This document shows, one piece after another, positions 10,718 through 20,073 of a stretch of 64,000 nucleotides of DNA. This stretch comes from Oscillospiraceae bacterium. GTDB lineage: Bacteria; Bacillota; Clostridia; Oscillospirales; Oscillospiraceae. Position numbers and translations under genes: made by a program. The stretch covers positions 48,969 through 112,968 of the forward strand of contig SVLJ01000006.1 of NCBI GenBank assembly GCA_015067995.1, read 5' to 3'. The notes under the pieces were generated by a model that was not told the DNA's origin, did not search any database, and saw only the letters and a list, made by a program, of their open reading frames with translations. How positions within the stretch are numbered: position 1 is the stretch's first letter; the number at the start of each line of letters is the position of its first letter.

Positions 10718-11413
10718 ATGCTGATAGACATCCGAAACACCTATAAAATCTATAACGAAGGGCGGGAAAACGAGATCCGTGCGCTGGACGGCGTTACACT
10801 GCAGATCGACCGTGGCGAATTTGTGGCCATCGTGGGTCAGTCCGGCTCCGGTAAATCCACCCTGATGAATGTGCTGGGGTGTCTGGATATTCCCACCTAC
10901 GGCGAGTATTATCTGGACGGCACCGATGTGACCGCCCTGTTCGACAAGGAACTGGCACGGATCCGAAACCGGGAGATCGGGTTCATCTTTCAGGGCTATA
11001 ACCTGATTCAGGAACTGGATGCGCTGGAGAATGTGATCCTGCCACTGATCTACCGGGGCGTGCCGGCGTGGGAACGGAAGGATATCGCCATGGCGGCGCT
11101 GGAGCGGGTCGGTATGGCAGACCGCGCACGGCACCGGCCGGGTGAGATGTCCGGTGGTCAGCAGCAGCGGGTAGCCATTGCCAGAGCCATTGCTGCAGAC
11201 CCACCCATCATCATGGCCGATGAACCTACCGGCGCGCTGGACACCAAGACCGGACGGCATGTGCTGGAGATCCTGCGGGAATTGTATCGGGCGGGAACCA
11301 CTGTGCTGCTGATCACCCATGACGAGAACATCGCGGCCAATGCCAAGCGGGTGGTGCGCCTGTCCGACGGCAGGATCATTTCCGATCAGCTGCAGGAGGT
11401 GGACTGGGAATGA
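10718..11413 (+). CDS. ABC transporter ATP-binding protein, MacB/LolD type
   Basis: The 231-residue ATPase has Walker A GQSGSGKST, a Q-loop (FQGYNLI), signature MSGGQQQR, Walker B IIMADEPTGALD and a switch histidine (LLITHDE). This set is typical of the MacB/LolD subfamily that powers FtsX-like permeases. It starts 11 bp after the adaptor gene, and its last codons overlap the permease start by 4 bp, indicating translational coupling. It would work as a dimer on the cytoplasmic side of the permease at 11410. Confidence 0.95.
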   Translation: MLIDIRNTYKIYNEGRENEIRALDGVTLQIDRGEFVAIVGQSGSGKSTLMNVLGCLDIPTYGEYYLDGTDVTALFDKELARIRNREIGFIFQGYNLIQELDALENVILPLIYRGVPAWERKDIAMAALERVGMADRARHRPGEMSGGQQQRVAIARAIAADPPIIMADEPTGALDTKTGRHVLEILRELYRAGTTVLLITHDENIAANAKRVVRLSDGRIISDQLQEVDWE

Positions 11414-12660
11414 AATTGTGGCAGGCCTTCAGAATGGCCTTTAAATCCATTTCCATGAAGAAGATGCGATCCTTCCTTACGATGCTGGGCATCATCATCG
11501 GCGTGGCCAGTGTGGTCATCATGGTGTCGGTGGTGCAGGGGCAGAACCGCAAAAACATGGAATATTTCGAGAAGATGGGCGATAACAAGATCAATCTTTA
11601 CGCCTACTCGTACAATGATACCAACAATGAGACATCCCAGAAGCTGTATGACTACTGCCTTTCCATGAGCGATTCGGTGCTGGGCATTACACCCAACGTG
11701 GAGCTGGGGCAGAAGATGACCATCATTTACGGAGCCAAGACCCTGATGGTCAACGACTGGGAGAACATGGGCATGGGCGGTATGGACTGGGACAGTATGA
11801 TGCACATCAAGCTGGGTTCGGATCAGTACGGCGTTTGCAACAACTACACACTGGCAGGCGGACGGGAAATGTCCTATCTGGATGTGGAGAAATGCAACGC
11901 CGTGTGCGTGCTGGGCTCCGGCGCCAAGGAGGCACTCTTCGACTACACCGATCCGGTGGGGGAAACCATCACCATCAATGGACAGCCCTTCCTGGTGGTG
12001 GGCTGGTATGCGCCGATGGATCTGTATTCCGATTTTGACAATATCATTGTCATTCCCTATACCTTTAACCGCAGCATGAACAATAACAATCCCATTGACA
12101 GCTATGTTGTGAAGGCCAAAACTGCCTCTGCTACCATTGAGGCCATGACCAAGCTGGACGCGTATCTTTCCGGCCTGTTTCCCAAGAATGAGATGGGTTA
12201 TTCCGATACCGGTTATTACGATGTTTCCAGCAATAACAGCTATGCACAGGATATGGAGAGTCAGAATCTGATGCAGTCCTTGGTACTGGGTGCCATTGCC
12301 GGTATTTCGCTGCTGGTGGGCGGCATCGGTATTATGAACATTATGCTGGTGACCGTTACAGAGCGTACCCGTGAGATCGGCATCCGCAAGGCCATCGGTG
12401 CGGAGCGCAGCAGTATCGTTACCCAGTTCCTCATTGAGGCGGCGGTGATCTGCGGCATCGGGGGTCTTATCGGCATCGGACTTGGCTATGTGGGCACGAT
12501 GGTATTCAGCAAGCTGCTGTTTCAGGAGGTTATGACCCCCACGCCTTCCATTGCAGTGGGTGCCTTTGTGTTTTCGGCGGTGCTGGGCGTGATTTTTGGC
12601 ATGTACCCTGCCGTCAAGGCCTCCGGTCTGCAGCCGGTGGCGGCCTTGCGTGCAGACTGA
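11410..12660 (+). CDS. ABC transporter permease, MacB/FtsX type
   Basis: The 416-residue protein has the MacB layout: one N-terminal membrane helix (MLGIIIGVASVVIMVSVVQG), a large extracellular MacB-PCD domain to about residue 280, then three helices including GISLLVGGIGIMNIMLVTVT. The cytoplasmic motif RTREIGIRKAIGA follows the second helix, as in FtsX-domain permeases. The ATG overlaps the ATPase stop (ATGA). With the adaptor it forms a tripartite-style pump for a peptide, lipid or drug not identifiable here. Confidence 0.94.
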   Translation: MKLWQAFRMAFKSISMKKMRSFLTMLGIIIGVASVVIMVSVVQGQNRKNMEYFEKMGDNKINLYAYSYNDTNNETSQKLYDYCLSMSDSVLGITPNVELGQKMTIIYGAKTLMVNDWENMGMGGMDWDSMMHIKLGSDQYGVCNNYTLAGGREMSYLDVEKCNAVCVLGSGAKEALFDYTDPVGETITINGQPFLVVGWYAPMDLYSDFDNIIVIPYTFNRSMNNNNPIDSYVVKAKTASATIEAMTKLDAYLSGLFPKNEMGYSDTGYYDVSSNNSYAQDMESQNLMQSLVLGAIAGISLLVGGIGIMNIMLVTVTERTREIGIRKAIGAERSSIVTQFLIEAAVICGIGGLIGIGLGYVGTMVFSKLLFQEVMTPTPSIAVGAFVFSAVLGVIFGMYPAVKASGLQPVAALRAD

Positions 12661-12678
12661 TAAAGGAGTGATCATACA

Positions 12679-15600
12679 ATGAAAATGAAACGATGGTTGG
12701 CTTTGCTGCTGTGCGCTGTCATGCTGGTGATGACAGTGCCTGCGGCTGCGGTGATTCCCGCCGGGGAGAGCGCGCAGAGCGGTGCGGATCCGGAAACGGA
12801 GTTCCTGCGTCAGTTGGGCATTCTGGTGGGACTGGAGGAAGATCCTGCCGCGCAGATGACCCGTGCCGAGTTCTGCGTCATGGTCGTTCGTGCCATGGGG
12901 CGTGAGGAGGAAGTATCTCTGCACACTGCCCGTACGATTTTTCGGGATGTGACAGCGGCACATTGGGCCCGCGGCCATATCAATCTGGCGGCATCCATTA
13001 CAGTGGGCAGTGGAACGGGCACCCGGCTGGTAGCTGGTGTGGGCACAGGACAATTCAAGCCCGATGCACCCATTACCTACGCACAGGCAATCACGATCCT
13101 GATGCGGATGCTGGGATACAGTGACCAGCAGGCCGGAGCCATCTGGCCCAAGGGCTATCTGGATCTGGCGGCATCCCTTGGTGTGGCACAGGGACTGGCA
13201 GCCCATGCCCCCCTTACCCGGGCGCAGGCTTCTGCGCTGATGAGCAGCACGCTGCGTGCCGAGGCACCCGGCGGCGAACCGTATTATCAGAGCATTCGGG
13301 GCGTTGCGTCTGTAAAAAAGGTCACCGTGCTGGAAACGGCAGTGACCAGCGGCGGCATGGATGGTCTGCTGCGGGTCCGCACCACCGCCGGTGTGGAGGA
13401 GCTCCGGCAGGAGAACCTTGTTTCTGCGGATTTCCAGGGCTATAGCGGTCAGCTGCTGCTGAACGCTGCGGGCAGAGCCATGGCGTTCCTTCCGGAGATG
13501 CCTGTGGGACAGAAAGCGGTTTTGTCTGCTGCGGAGACCGATGGAATAACGGCATCCGGAAAGAATTATCCGCTGTCCGGGAATGCCGTGATGATCGTGG
13601 GTGAAAAGGCCTACAGCTGGGCAGAGACCGGCAGCCTGCAGGCGAATTGCTATCTGGGCAGCACGGTCTGGCTGTTCTGTGATGATCTGGGCGCGGTTGA
13701 CTGCGTGTATCTGCCGGTGGAGGATCCTGCCCGCGCGGCGAAGCTGACAGTGGTCTCTGCCCGGGAGGTCACCGTACTGGATACAGCGGCAGTCAGCGGC
13801 AGCATGGATGGTTTGCTGCGTGTCCGCACCGCAGCCGGTGTGGAGAATTTCCGTCAGGATGGGCAGATCTCTGCGGATTGCCAGGGCTACAGCGGCCAGC
13901 TGCTGCTGAACGCTGCGGGCAGAGCGGCAGCGTTTATCCCGGAGAGTACTGCGGGGCGAAAGGCAGTGCTGACTGCCGCAGCTGCCGATGAGGTGACTGC
14001 GTCCGGGAAGGCCTATGAGATGGCCAGAGGCGCAGTGATGATCGTGGGCGATCAGGTTTACGACTGGACGGAGACCGGCAGCCTGCAGGCAAATTGCTGT
14101 CTGGGCAGCGCGGTCTGGCTGTTCTGCAATGATCTGGGCGAGGTTGACTGCGTATATCTGGCAGCGGAAGATCCTGCCCGTGCGGAAAAACTGGCGGTGA
14201 CCTCTGCGCAGACGGCGATTCTTCTGAATGTCGGCGGCGAATCTGATCTGCTGACTGCATATGCGGTGACAGGAGCGGAAGCATCCGTGGAAACCTTCTC
14301 CTGCGCGGTGAGACTGCCTGAAGCATATCTCGGACTGCTGGGGCGACTGCTGCTGAACGCCGATGAAGCGGTGGTAGGGTTCATCCCTGATGCGCAGCAG
14401 GCGGAGGATGTGAAGCTGGCATCCGCCAAGCGATCCGGTATTGTGGACATGGAGGGTGTTACACACCGGATCTCCAGTGACGCGGCGGTGATCATTGAGG
14501 ATTCTGCGTATATCTGGAAGGAGACCGGGTATCTGCAGCTGAGCAGTCATACGGGAAAGACGCTGCGGCTCTATCGAAATGAAAAGGGTGCTGTGGTCTA
14601 TGTCTGCCTGTTTGCCGGTGGGACCTCTGCGCAGACGGGGGCCATTGTGGCGGAAACCGTTACCGCAGCCGCCGAGTTGGCACGCAGACTGGGCATTACG
14701 GGTACATACGCCATCACTAAGAACGGCGCCCCGGCGCAGGCAGACGATCTGGCGCGCTACGATGTGGCGTATTTTGATGCGGCGTCCGGCACCCTGCGTG
14801 CCTCGGATCTGCAGTTTACAGGATACATCGAGGATGCGTATCCCAATCTGACGGAGGCAGAAACCGTTACCGTTTCCGGAAACACGTTTGTTGTTCTGGA
14901 ATCTGCCTGGGCATCTCTGGCGGACTGTGCTCTGGGCGGGCGTGTTACACTGCTGCTGACAGATGACGGCAAGGCCGCTGCGGCTGCGGAAGACGCTGCG
15001 ATGATTGCCGATATGCTGGGTGTTCTCAGCGTGGATGGCACATCGGTGACGCTGCTGGGCAGCGGGCTGACGCTGAAGGGTATGAAAATTGAAGCACAGG
15101 AGAACCTGCGTGGCTGCATTGTTCAGGTCAATATCTATCAAAACGAGGTGCGCTGCTACGCCTGCTCGTCTGATCGAAAGGGAACGCTGGACATCGCGGC
15201 CGGAACACTGGGGGATTATGTGCTGGCGCCTGTATGCGCGGTATACGAGCATGCGGCGTCCGGCTCTCTGGAGAGCCATGTCTACAGCCTGTCCGGCGAG
15301 GTGGGAAAAGCTTCCTATGATTTCCGTGAGATCAGCTGGACGAACACCATCCCTGCAGGTTCTGTGACGGCTTGCCATGTGAATACGGCGGGACAGGTGG
15401 ACATGATCCTTCTGCGGAATGTTACCGGCAATTGCTATGAGTACGGCAGAGCGGTCAGATATACCGGAGAGAACGGCATCAACGTGGGTACGTCTGAATT
15501 GAGCGCTTACAGCAACGCTGTTGCTGTTGCCAATGCCGATAACGGCGGCGAGGGTGTGAAACGCATCTGCAGTTCCTATGATGCGCAGACTGGCGCATAT

Positions 15601-15909
15601 CTGGGTGTTGCTGCGGGCGCATACAGCGCCAGCCATCAGCGTGTGGCGGCGCTGACACTGCTGAAAAAAGCCGCCAATGCCGACAGCAGTGACTTTTTCC
15701 TGAAGGATGACGCATGGTATGCGGTGGCGGACGCGGCGGAGTGTCCGGTCAGTCCGCGTGTGCAGATCTATCTGGAACGCACCGATCGTTGGGTCGGCGG
15801 ACTGGAGGAGCTGCCGGATGTGCTGGCCATGGAACAGCCCCTGACGCTGTACTATGATCGAACCGTCCAGACCGGCGGACAGATCCGCGTGATCGTGGTG
15901 GGAAAATAA
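12679..15909 (+). CDS. S-layer-homology (SLH) domain cell-surface protein with tandem repeats
   Basis: This is a 1076-residue secreted protein with a signal peptide (WLALLLCAVMLVMTVPAAA). SLH modules fill about residues 40-200 (MTRAEFCVMVVRAMG, FKPDAPITYAQAITILMRML, LTRAQASALMSSTL) and would anchor it to cell-wall polymers. Then come two similar ~149-residue repeats, first starting VTVLETA near residue 215 and second VTVLDTA near residue 364, with a third degenerate copy. The period is 447 bp. Each repeat contains YSGQLLLNAAGRA and ETGSLQANC. It starts 18 bp after the MacB-like permease with a good AAAGGAG site, so it probably belongs to the same operon. Function beyond surface anchoring is unknown. 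Confidence 0.88.
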   Translation: MKMKRWLALLLCAVMLVMTVPAAAVIPAGESAQSGADPETEFLRQLGILVGLEEDPAAQMTRAEFCVMVVRAMGREEEVSLHTARTIFRDVTAAHWARGHINLAASITVGSGTGTRLVAGVGTGQFKPDAPITYAQAITILMRMLGYSDQQAGAIWPKGYLDLAASLGVAQGLAAHAPLTRAQASALMSSTLRAEAPGGEPYYQSIRGVASVKKVTVLETAVTSGGMDGLLRVRTTAGVEELRQENLVSADFQGYSGQLLLNAAGRAMAFLPEMPVGQKAVLSAAETDGITASGKNYPLSGNAVMIVGEKAYSWAETGSLQANCYLGSTVWLFCDDLGAVDCVYLPVEDPARAAKLTVVSAREVTVLDTAAVSGSMDGLLRVRTAAGVENFRQDGQISADCQGYSGQLLLNAAGRAAAFIPESTAGRKAVLTAAAADEVTASGKAYEMARGAVMIVGDQVYDWTETGSLQANCCLGSAVWLFCNDLGEVDCVYLAAEDPARAEKLAVTSAQTAILLNVGGESDLLTAYAVTGAEASVETFSCAVRLPEAYLGLLGRLLLNADEAVVGFIPDAQQAEDVKLASAKRSGIVDMEGVTHRISSDAAVIIEDSAYIWKETGYLQLSSHTGKTLRLYRNEKGAVVYVCLFAGGTSAQTGAIVAETVTAAAELARRLGITGTYAITKNGAPAQADDLARYDVAYFDAASGTLRASDLQFTGYIEDAYPNLTEAETVTVSGNTFVVLESAWASLADCALGGRVTLLLTDDGKAAAAAEDAAMIADMLGVLSVDGTSVTLLGSGLTLKGMKIEAQENLRGCIVQVNIYQNEVRCYACSSDRKGTLDIAAGTLGDYVLAPVCAVYEHAASGSLESHVYSLSGEVGKASYDFREISWTNTIPAGSVTACHVNTAGQVDMILLRNVTGNCYEYGRAVRYTGENGINVGTSELSAYSNAVAVANADNGGEGVKRICSSYDAQTGAYLGVAAGAYSASHQRVAALTLLKKAANADSSDFFLKDDAWYAVADAAECPVSPRVQIYLERTDRWVGGLEELPDVLAMEQPLTLYYDRTVQTGGQIRVIVVGK

Positions 15910-15915
15910 TCAGCA

Positions 15916-15949
15916 GAACAGCCTCCGGTAAGGGAACCGGAGGCTGTTC
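15916..15949 (+). terminator. Hairpin terminator after the SLH gene
   Basis: Perfect 14-bp arms (GAACAGCCTCCGGT) enclose AAGGGA. The T-run is weak. Confidence 0.7.
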
Positions 15950-16008
15950 CATTGACTTTCTGCGGAAAGTGAGGTATTCTGTAAAAAAACATTACAGGAG
16001 GCTATCCT

Positions 16009-16377
16009 ATGAATCCCTGGCTGGTTATTTTTCTGATCTCGTTGGGTCTGGTGGGCTGCATCATGATTTTTTACGTCATTCTGAGCCACATCGTGATCGC
16101 CGTTGCCAAGCGTCACGTGGAGAAGACGTTCCGAAGCTATACGGAGAAGATGGAGCAGCTGCTGCCCGGCAAGAACTGCGGCAAATGCGGTTTTGCTACC
16201 TGCCGTGCCTATGCCGAAAAGATGGTGCGGGAAGGTGAGAATGACGTTACCCGCTGTACAGAGGGCGGCGAGGAGCTGGCGGAACAGCTGCAAGGCTACA
16301 TCAGAGAACTGGAACTGCTGGCACAGCCGGAAGAAGCACCCAACCCGGATGAACGTGAGAATGTAGATGTCGGATAA
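16009..16377 (+). CDS. Small membrane-anchored 4Fe-4S protein (RnfB-like Fe-S domain)
   Basis: The 122-residue protein has one N-terminal membrane helix (residues 4-30), a basic/amphipathic linker, and the motif LPGKNCGKCGFATC with a fourth cysteine (TRC) about 22 residues on. This C-x2-C-x4-C...C pattern is the single-cluster domain found in RnfB and corrinoid Fe-S proteins. It has the N-terminal half of RnfB only, without the two ferredoxin clusters, and no other rnf genes are adjacent. AGGAGG lies 7-8 nt before the ATG. It probably carries electrons at the membrane; partner unknown. Confidence 0.8.
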   Translation: MNPWLVIFLISLGLVGCIMIFYVILSHIVIAVAKRHVEKTFRSYTEKMEQLLPGKNCGKCGFATCRAYAEKMVREGENDVTRCTEGGEELAEQLQGYIRELELLAQPEEAPNPDERENVDVG

Positions 16378-16386
16378 AACGATCAA

Positions 16387-16423
16387 TACCCCGGTCGCTC
16401 CCATGGGAGTGACCGGGGTATTT
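16387..16423 (+). terminator. Terminator after the Fe-S protein gene
   Basis: TACCCCGGTC and its complement flank a second self-complementary CTCCCATGGGAG, followed by TTT. The next ~150 bases before GAPDH hold no recognisable gene. Confidence 0.75.
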
Positions 16424-16575
16424 CGGCGTTTGGGGATGTCAGCCTGTGGCGGAGAGGCGGGAGATATACTGCGCCTTGCGTTTGCCTGGAGACCGTACCA
16501 AGTGGCGGCAGCCACAGCTGCCTGGTGCTCTGCAAGCGGCATCGCTGCGATCAGAGCGTGTGAAACGTGGAAGGG

Positions 16576-17598
16576 TCAGGCGTTGTCAACCTCATACATG
16601 TGTGCAATGAGATCCAGCAGCTTGTTGGTGTAACCCCACTCGTTGTCGTACCAGGCAATGAGCTTGACGAAGTTGTCATCCAGCATGATGCCGGCGGTTT
16701 CGTCAAAAATACAGGTCTGGGTAAAGCCGGTCAGGTCGGAAGAAACCACCTGATCGGTGGTGCAGGTGATGATGCCCTTCATGCTGTTCTGGGCGGCGTT
16801 GCGCATGGCCACGCAGACATCATGATAGGTTGCGGGCTGGATCAGACGGGCGGTAAGATCCACCACGGAGACATCATTGGTGGGCACACGGAAGCTCATG
16901 CCGGTCATCTTGCCCTTCAGAGAGGGGATCACCTCGCCAACAGCCTTGGCGGCGCCGGTGGAGGAGGGAATGATGTTGCCCAGCACACTGCGTCCGGTAC
17001 GCCAGTCGCGGCCTGCGCGTGCATCCACCGCCTTCTGCTTGGCGGTGGCGGCATGAATGGTGGACATCAGCGCCTGCTCGATGCCGAAGGTGTCGTGGAT
17101 GACCTTCGCCATGGGAGCCAGACAGTTGGTGGTACAGGAGGCGTTGGAGACCACGTTCATGTCGGGAGTGTAGTTCTTGTGGTTGACGCCCATGACGAAG
17201 GTGGGTGTGATGCTGTCCTTGGAGGGAGCAGAGATCACAACCTTTTTCGCACCGTTCAGCAGGTGCAGAGAACCCTTTTCCGTGGTGTCGAATGCGCCGG
17301 TGGACTCGATGATGTACTCTGCGCCGCAGTCATCCCAGGGGATCAGCGCGGCGTCGCTTTCGCTGTAGACGCGGATTTTTTTGCCGTTGAGGATCAAATG
17401 CCGGTCATCGTGCTCAATACTGCCCTGGAAGGTGCGGAATACGGAGTCGTACTTGATCTGATAAACCATATAATCCAGATCTGCCTTGCGCAGATTGATG
17501 CCGCAGATTTGGTAAGTACTGCTGCCGCGCTCTACCATGCAGCGCAGAGCAACTCTGCCGATGCGGCCAAAGCCGTTGATGCCGATTTTGATGGCCAT
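16576..17598 (-). CDS. gap: Glyceraldehyde-3-phosphate dehydrogenase (type I)
   Basis: The 340-residue glycolytic enzyme converts glyceraldehyde-3-phosphate, NAD and phosphate to 1,3-bisphosphoglycerate. It shows the Rossmann motif INGFGRIGR at the N-terminus, the catalytic SNASCTTNC near residue 150, and the C-terminal WYDNEWGY. I use the ATG at 17598 (AGGAAG upstream) rather than an in-frame start 12 codons earlier, because the family begins right before IKIGINGFGRIG. An extended -10 (TGCTATAAT) lies at 17663 to 17655 on the minus strand. It appears monocistronic. Confidence 0.96.
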   Translation of the reverse strand: MAIKIGINGFGRIGRVALRCMVERGSSTYQICGINLRKADLDYMVYQIKYDSVFRTFQGSIEHDDRHLILNGKKIRVYSESDAALIPWDDCGAEYIIESTGAFDTTEKGSLHLLNGAKKVVISAPSKDSITPTFVMGVNHKNYTPDMNVVSNASCTTNCLAPMAKVIHDTFGIEQALMSTIHAATAKQKAVDARAGRDWRTGRSVLGNIIPSSTGAAKAVGEVIPSLKGKMTGMSFRVPTNDVSVVDLTARLIQPATYHDVCVAMRNAAQNSMKGIITCTTDQVVSSDLTGFTQTCIFDETAGIMLDDNFVKLIAWYDNEWGYTNKLLDLIAHMYEVDNA

Positions 17599-17787
17599 AG
17601 GATGATTCCTTCCTGTTTCCATATATTTTGCCAAGGCTTGGCAATTATGTTTTTATTATAGCAATAGTTTTCGGAAATTTGAATATTTGTTGCGCAAAAT
17701 TACGCCATATTTTAAATAAAAAATATGGCGTTTTGCACAGTTGACACCTCTGCAGAGATAAAGATTTGGCATGGGGGGAAATATCAC

Positions 17788-17816
17788 TTTACAGAACAGC
17801 GCAGGTATGCGATAAT
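17788..17816 (+). promoter_or_regulatory. Promoter of the TAXI/gltS pair
   Basis: TTTACA (17788) and GATAAT (17811) are separated by 17 bp. Upstream, at 17702-17731, a perfect 12-bp inverted repeat (ACGCCATATTTT) forms a hairpin ending in TTTT, whose role is unclear. Confidence 0.55.
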
Positions 17817-17845
17817 GAGGAAATGATTATAAAGGAGGAATGGGT

Positions 17846-18823
17846 GTGAAACGAAAAACACATGGTTTCAGGCTGCTTGCGGCAGTGTTGAGTCTGTTGG
17901 TGCTGGTATTGAGCGGATGCGCTCAGGCAGCAGAGATCCGCTTCGGCACAGCTGCGGAGGGCGGAGCCTATTATGCCTACGGTACAGCGGCAGCCGATAT
18001 CGTCAACCGTGAGGTGGGCATGAGCTGGGATGTTAAGAAGACTGCCGGTGCCGCGGCCAATATCCGTCTGCTGTCCGAGGGATATCTGCAGATGGCCATT
18101 GCACAGTCGGATGTGGCGGCGGACGCCTGGAACGGGCAGGGGGCTTTTGTCGACGACGCCCGTACGGGATACAGTGCGGTAGCCAGCCTGTACACGGAGT
18201 ACTGCCATATTGTGGTGCGGGCGGATTCGGAGATCCGGACCGTGGAGGATCTGTACGGCAAGGTGGTATCCATCGGCGAGGTGGAGTCCGGCGCAGAATT
18301 GAATGCAGAACAGATCCTGCAGTGCTGCGGTCTCAGCAAATCCCTGCTGGATGTGCGGAATTATAACTATGATCAGGCAGCGCAGGCGTTGAAGAGCGGA
18401 GAAATTGATGCGTTCTTCTGCACGGTGGGTCTGCCCATGGAGACGGTCAAAAAGCTTGCCGGCGAGCTTCCACTGCGGCTGCTGTCTTTGACGGACAAGC
18501 AGATGGAGCGTCTGCTGGAGACCTATGGCGGATATATTCGCTGCACCATTCCTGCGGATACTTATTCCGGACAGACGGAGGCAGTGGATACCGTGGGCGT
18601 GCGTGCGGTGCTGCTGGCCGACAATGATTTGGAAGAAGAGACGGTGAAGAAGGTACTTTCCGTTCTGATGTCCAAGGCTGAGGAGCTGAAAACGGCATCG
18701 GGGACGGAAACGGCGCTGTCACTGGAGACCTGCGGAGAAGGCATTGCCATTCCCTATCATCCCGGTGCGGCTGCCTATTATCGTGAAAAGGGTATTACCG
18801 TAGAAATGGAGGCTGCAGGATGA
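17846..18823 (+). CDS. TAXI-family solute-binding lipoprotein
   Basis: The protein has a lipoprotein signal (LLVLVLSGC, cysteine near residue 25) followed by EIRFGTAAEGGAYYAYG, IRLLSEGYLQMAIAQSDVA and LYTEYCHIVVRADS. These are hallmarks of TAXI (TRAP-associated extracytoplasmic immunogenic) binding proteins that bind glutamate-like or other small acids. The GTG at 17846 is preferred because AGGAGG lies 7 nt upstream; the ATG two codons earlier is only 1 nt from that site. Its stop overlaps the gltS start by 4 bp. No TRAP membrane subunit is present, so the partner is probably the symporter itself (inference). Confidence 0.86.
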   Translation: MKRKTHGFRLLAAVLSLLVLVLSGCAQAAEIRFGTAAEGGAYYAYGTAAADIVNREVGMSWDVKKTAGAAANIRLLSEGYLQMAIAQSDVAADAWNGQGAFVDDARTGYSAVASLYTEYCHIVVRADSEIRTVEDLYGKVVSIGEVESGAELNAEQILQCCGLSKSLLDVRNYNYDQAAQALKSGEIDAFFCTVGLPMETVKKLAGELPLRLLSLTDKQMERLLETYGGYIRCTIPADTYSGQTEAVDTVGVRAVLLADNDLEEETVKKVLSVLMSKAEELKTASGTETALSLETCGEGIAIPYHPGAAAYYREKGITVEMEAAG

Positions 18824-20007
18824 AACTGGCATTGGATATGTATCAGACTGCGGCGGTCGCCGTGGCAGTCCTGTTTCTGGGCGCTTTCCTAAAAAAGCGT
18901 GTGAAGCTTCTGGAGACTTTCTGCATTCCCGCTCCGGTGGTGGGCGGCGTGATTTTTGCCGTATTCACCTGCATTCTCTATGTGACGGGCGTGGCAGAAT
19001 TCGCCTTTGATGAAACGCTGAAAAATGTGTGCATGGTGATCTTCTTTACCTCGGTGGGCTTCCAGGCCAATCTGAAGGTGCTGAAAAGCGGCGGTAAGGC
19101 GCTGATCGTGTTTCTGGGCGCGGTGATGCTGTTGATCGTGCTGCAGAATGCCGCGGCGGTGGGAGTGTCCTTCGCCATCGGCGTGGATCCTCTCATCGGC
19201 ATGTGTACCGGTTCCATTCCCATGGTGGGCGGACACGGTACAGCCGGTGCTTTCGCCCGCACGCTGCAGGATCTGGGCTTGGAAACGGCCAATACCCTGG
19301 CCACCGCTGCCGCGACCTTTGGCCTTGTGGGCGGCAGCCTCATGGGAGGCCCCGTTTCCCGCCGGCTCATTGAGAAGCACGCTCTGCTTTCCGGCATCCG
19401 TGAGGTGCAGGAGAGCCTGACGGTGGAAGAGGAAGATACCCTGTGTGAAAAGCCGGTTTCCTATGCCACGGCTGCCTATCAGCTGGTGATCGCCATGGGC
19501 ATCGGCACCGTGATTTCCGCTCTGCTGTCCAAGACCGGCATGACCTTCCCGGTATACATCGGCGCTATGATCGTGGCAGCTGTGATGCGGAATACCAGCG
19601 AATACTCCGGAAAGTTCGAAGTTCCCATGAAGGAGATCGACGATATTGGCAGCATCTGTCTGTCCCTCTTCCTGGGTATCGCCATGATCACCTTGAAGCT
19701 GTGGCAGCTGGCGGAGCTGGCTCTGCCCCTGATCATCCTGCTGGCGGTACAGGTGGTGCTGATTCTGCTGTACGTCAATCTGGTGATGTTCAATGTCATG
19801 GGTCGTGACTATGACGCGGCCGTGCTGGTGGCCGGTACCTGCGGCTTCGGCATGGGTGCTACACCCAATGCCATGGCCAACATGCAGGCCATTACGGAAC
19901 GGTATGTGTCTTCGGTGAAGGCGTTCCTGCTGGTTCCTATTGTGGGAAGCCTCTTTGCGGATTTCTTCAACACCCTGATCATCACGTTCTTTATCAATAT
20001 GCTGTAA
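18820..20007 (+). CDS. gltS: Sodium/glutamate symporter, GltS family
   Basis: The 395-residue integral membrane protein has about ten to twelve hydrophobic segments and the GltS signatures PAPVVGGVIFAV near residue 37 and GSIPMVGGHGTAGAFA near residue 135, with a second TPNAMANMQAI segment near residue 350. GltS proteins import glutamate with sodium. The start overlaps the TAXI lipoprotein stop (ATGA), so the two are translationally coupled. A strong terminator follows. Confidence 0.92.
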   Translation: MKLALDMYQTAAVAVAVLFLGAFLKKRVKLLETFCIPAPVVGGVIFAVFTCILYVTGVAEFAFDETLKNVCMVIFFTSVGFQANLKVLKSGGKALIVFLGAVMLLIVLQNAAAVGVSFAIGVDPLIGMCTGSIPMVGGHGTAGAFARTLQDLGLETANTLATAAATFGLVGGSLMGGPVSRRLIEKHALLSGIREVQESLTVEEEDTLCEKPVSYATAAYQLVIAMGIGTVISALLSKTGMTFPVYIGAMIVAAVMRNTSEYSGKFEVPMKEIDDIGSICLSLFLGIAMITLKLWQLAELALPLIILLAVQVVLILLYVNLVMFNVMGRDYDAAVLVAGTCGFGMGATPNAMANMQAITERYVSSVKAFLLVPIVGSLFADFFNTLIITFFINML

Positions 20008-20027
20008 GCTTGCCGTGTATGAAAAAA

Positions 20028-20067
20028 AACGTCCTGCTGCCCGCCTCCGGGCAGCAGGACGTTTTTT
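20028..20067. terminator. Bidirectional terminator between gltS and gluQ
   Basis: AACGTCCTGCTGCCCG and its complement enclose CCT, with A-runs on one side and T-runs on the other. It serves both convergent genes. Confidence 0.9.
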
Positions 20068-20073
20068 ATGAAT

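Noticed and set aside
13321..14215. Tandem repeats in the SLH gene considered as a mobile or CRISPR-like array
   Set aside because: The 447-bp period keeps the reading frame and encodes a repeated protein domain, so it is an intragenic duplication.
11386..15636. A 1416-codon open frame on the minus strand opposite the ABC permease and SLH gene
   Set aside because: It crosses two well-supported plus-strand genes, has histidine/arginine-rich composition typical of the complement of GC-rich codons, and shows no domain.
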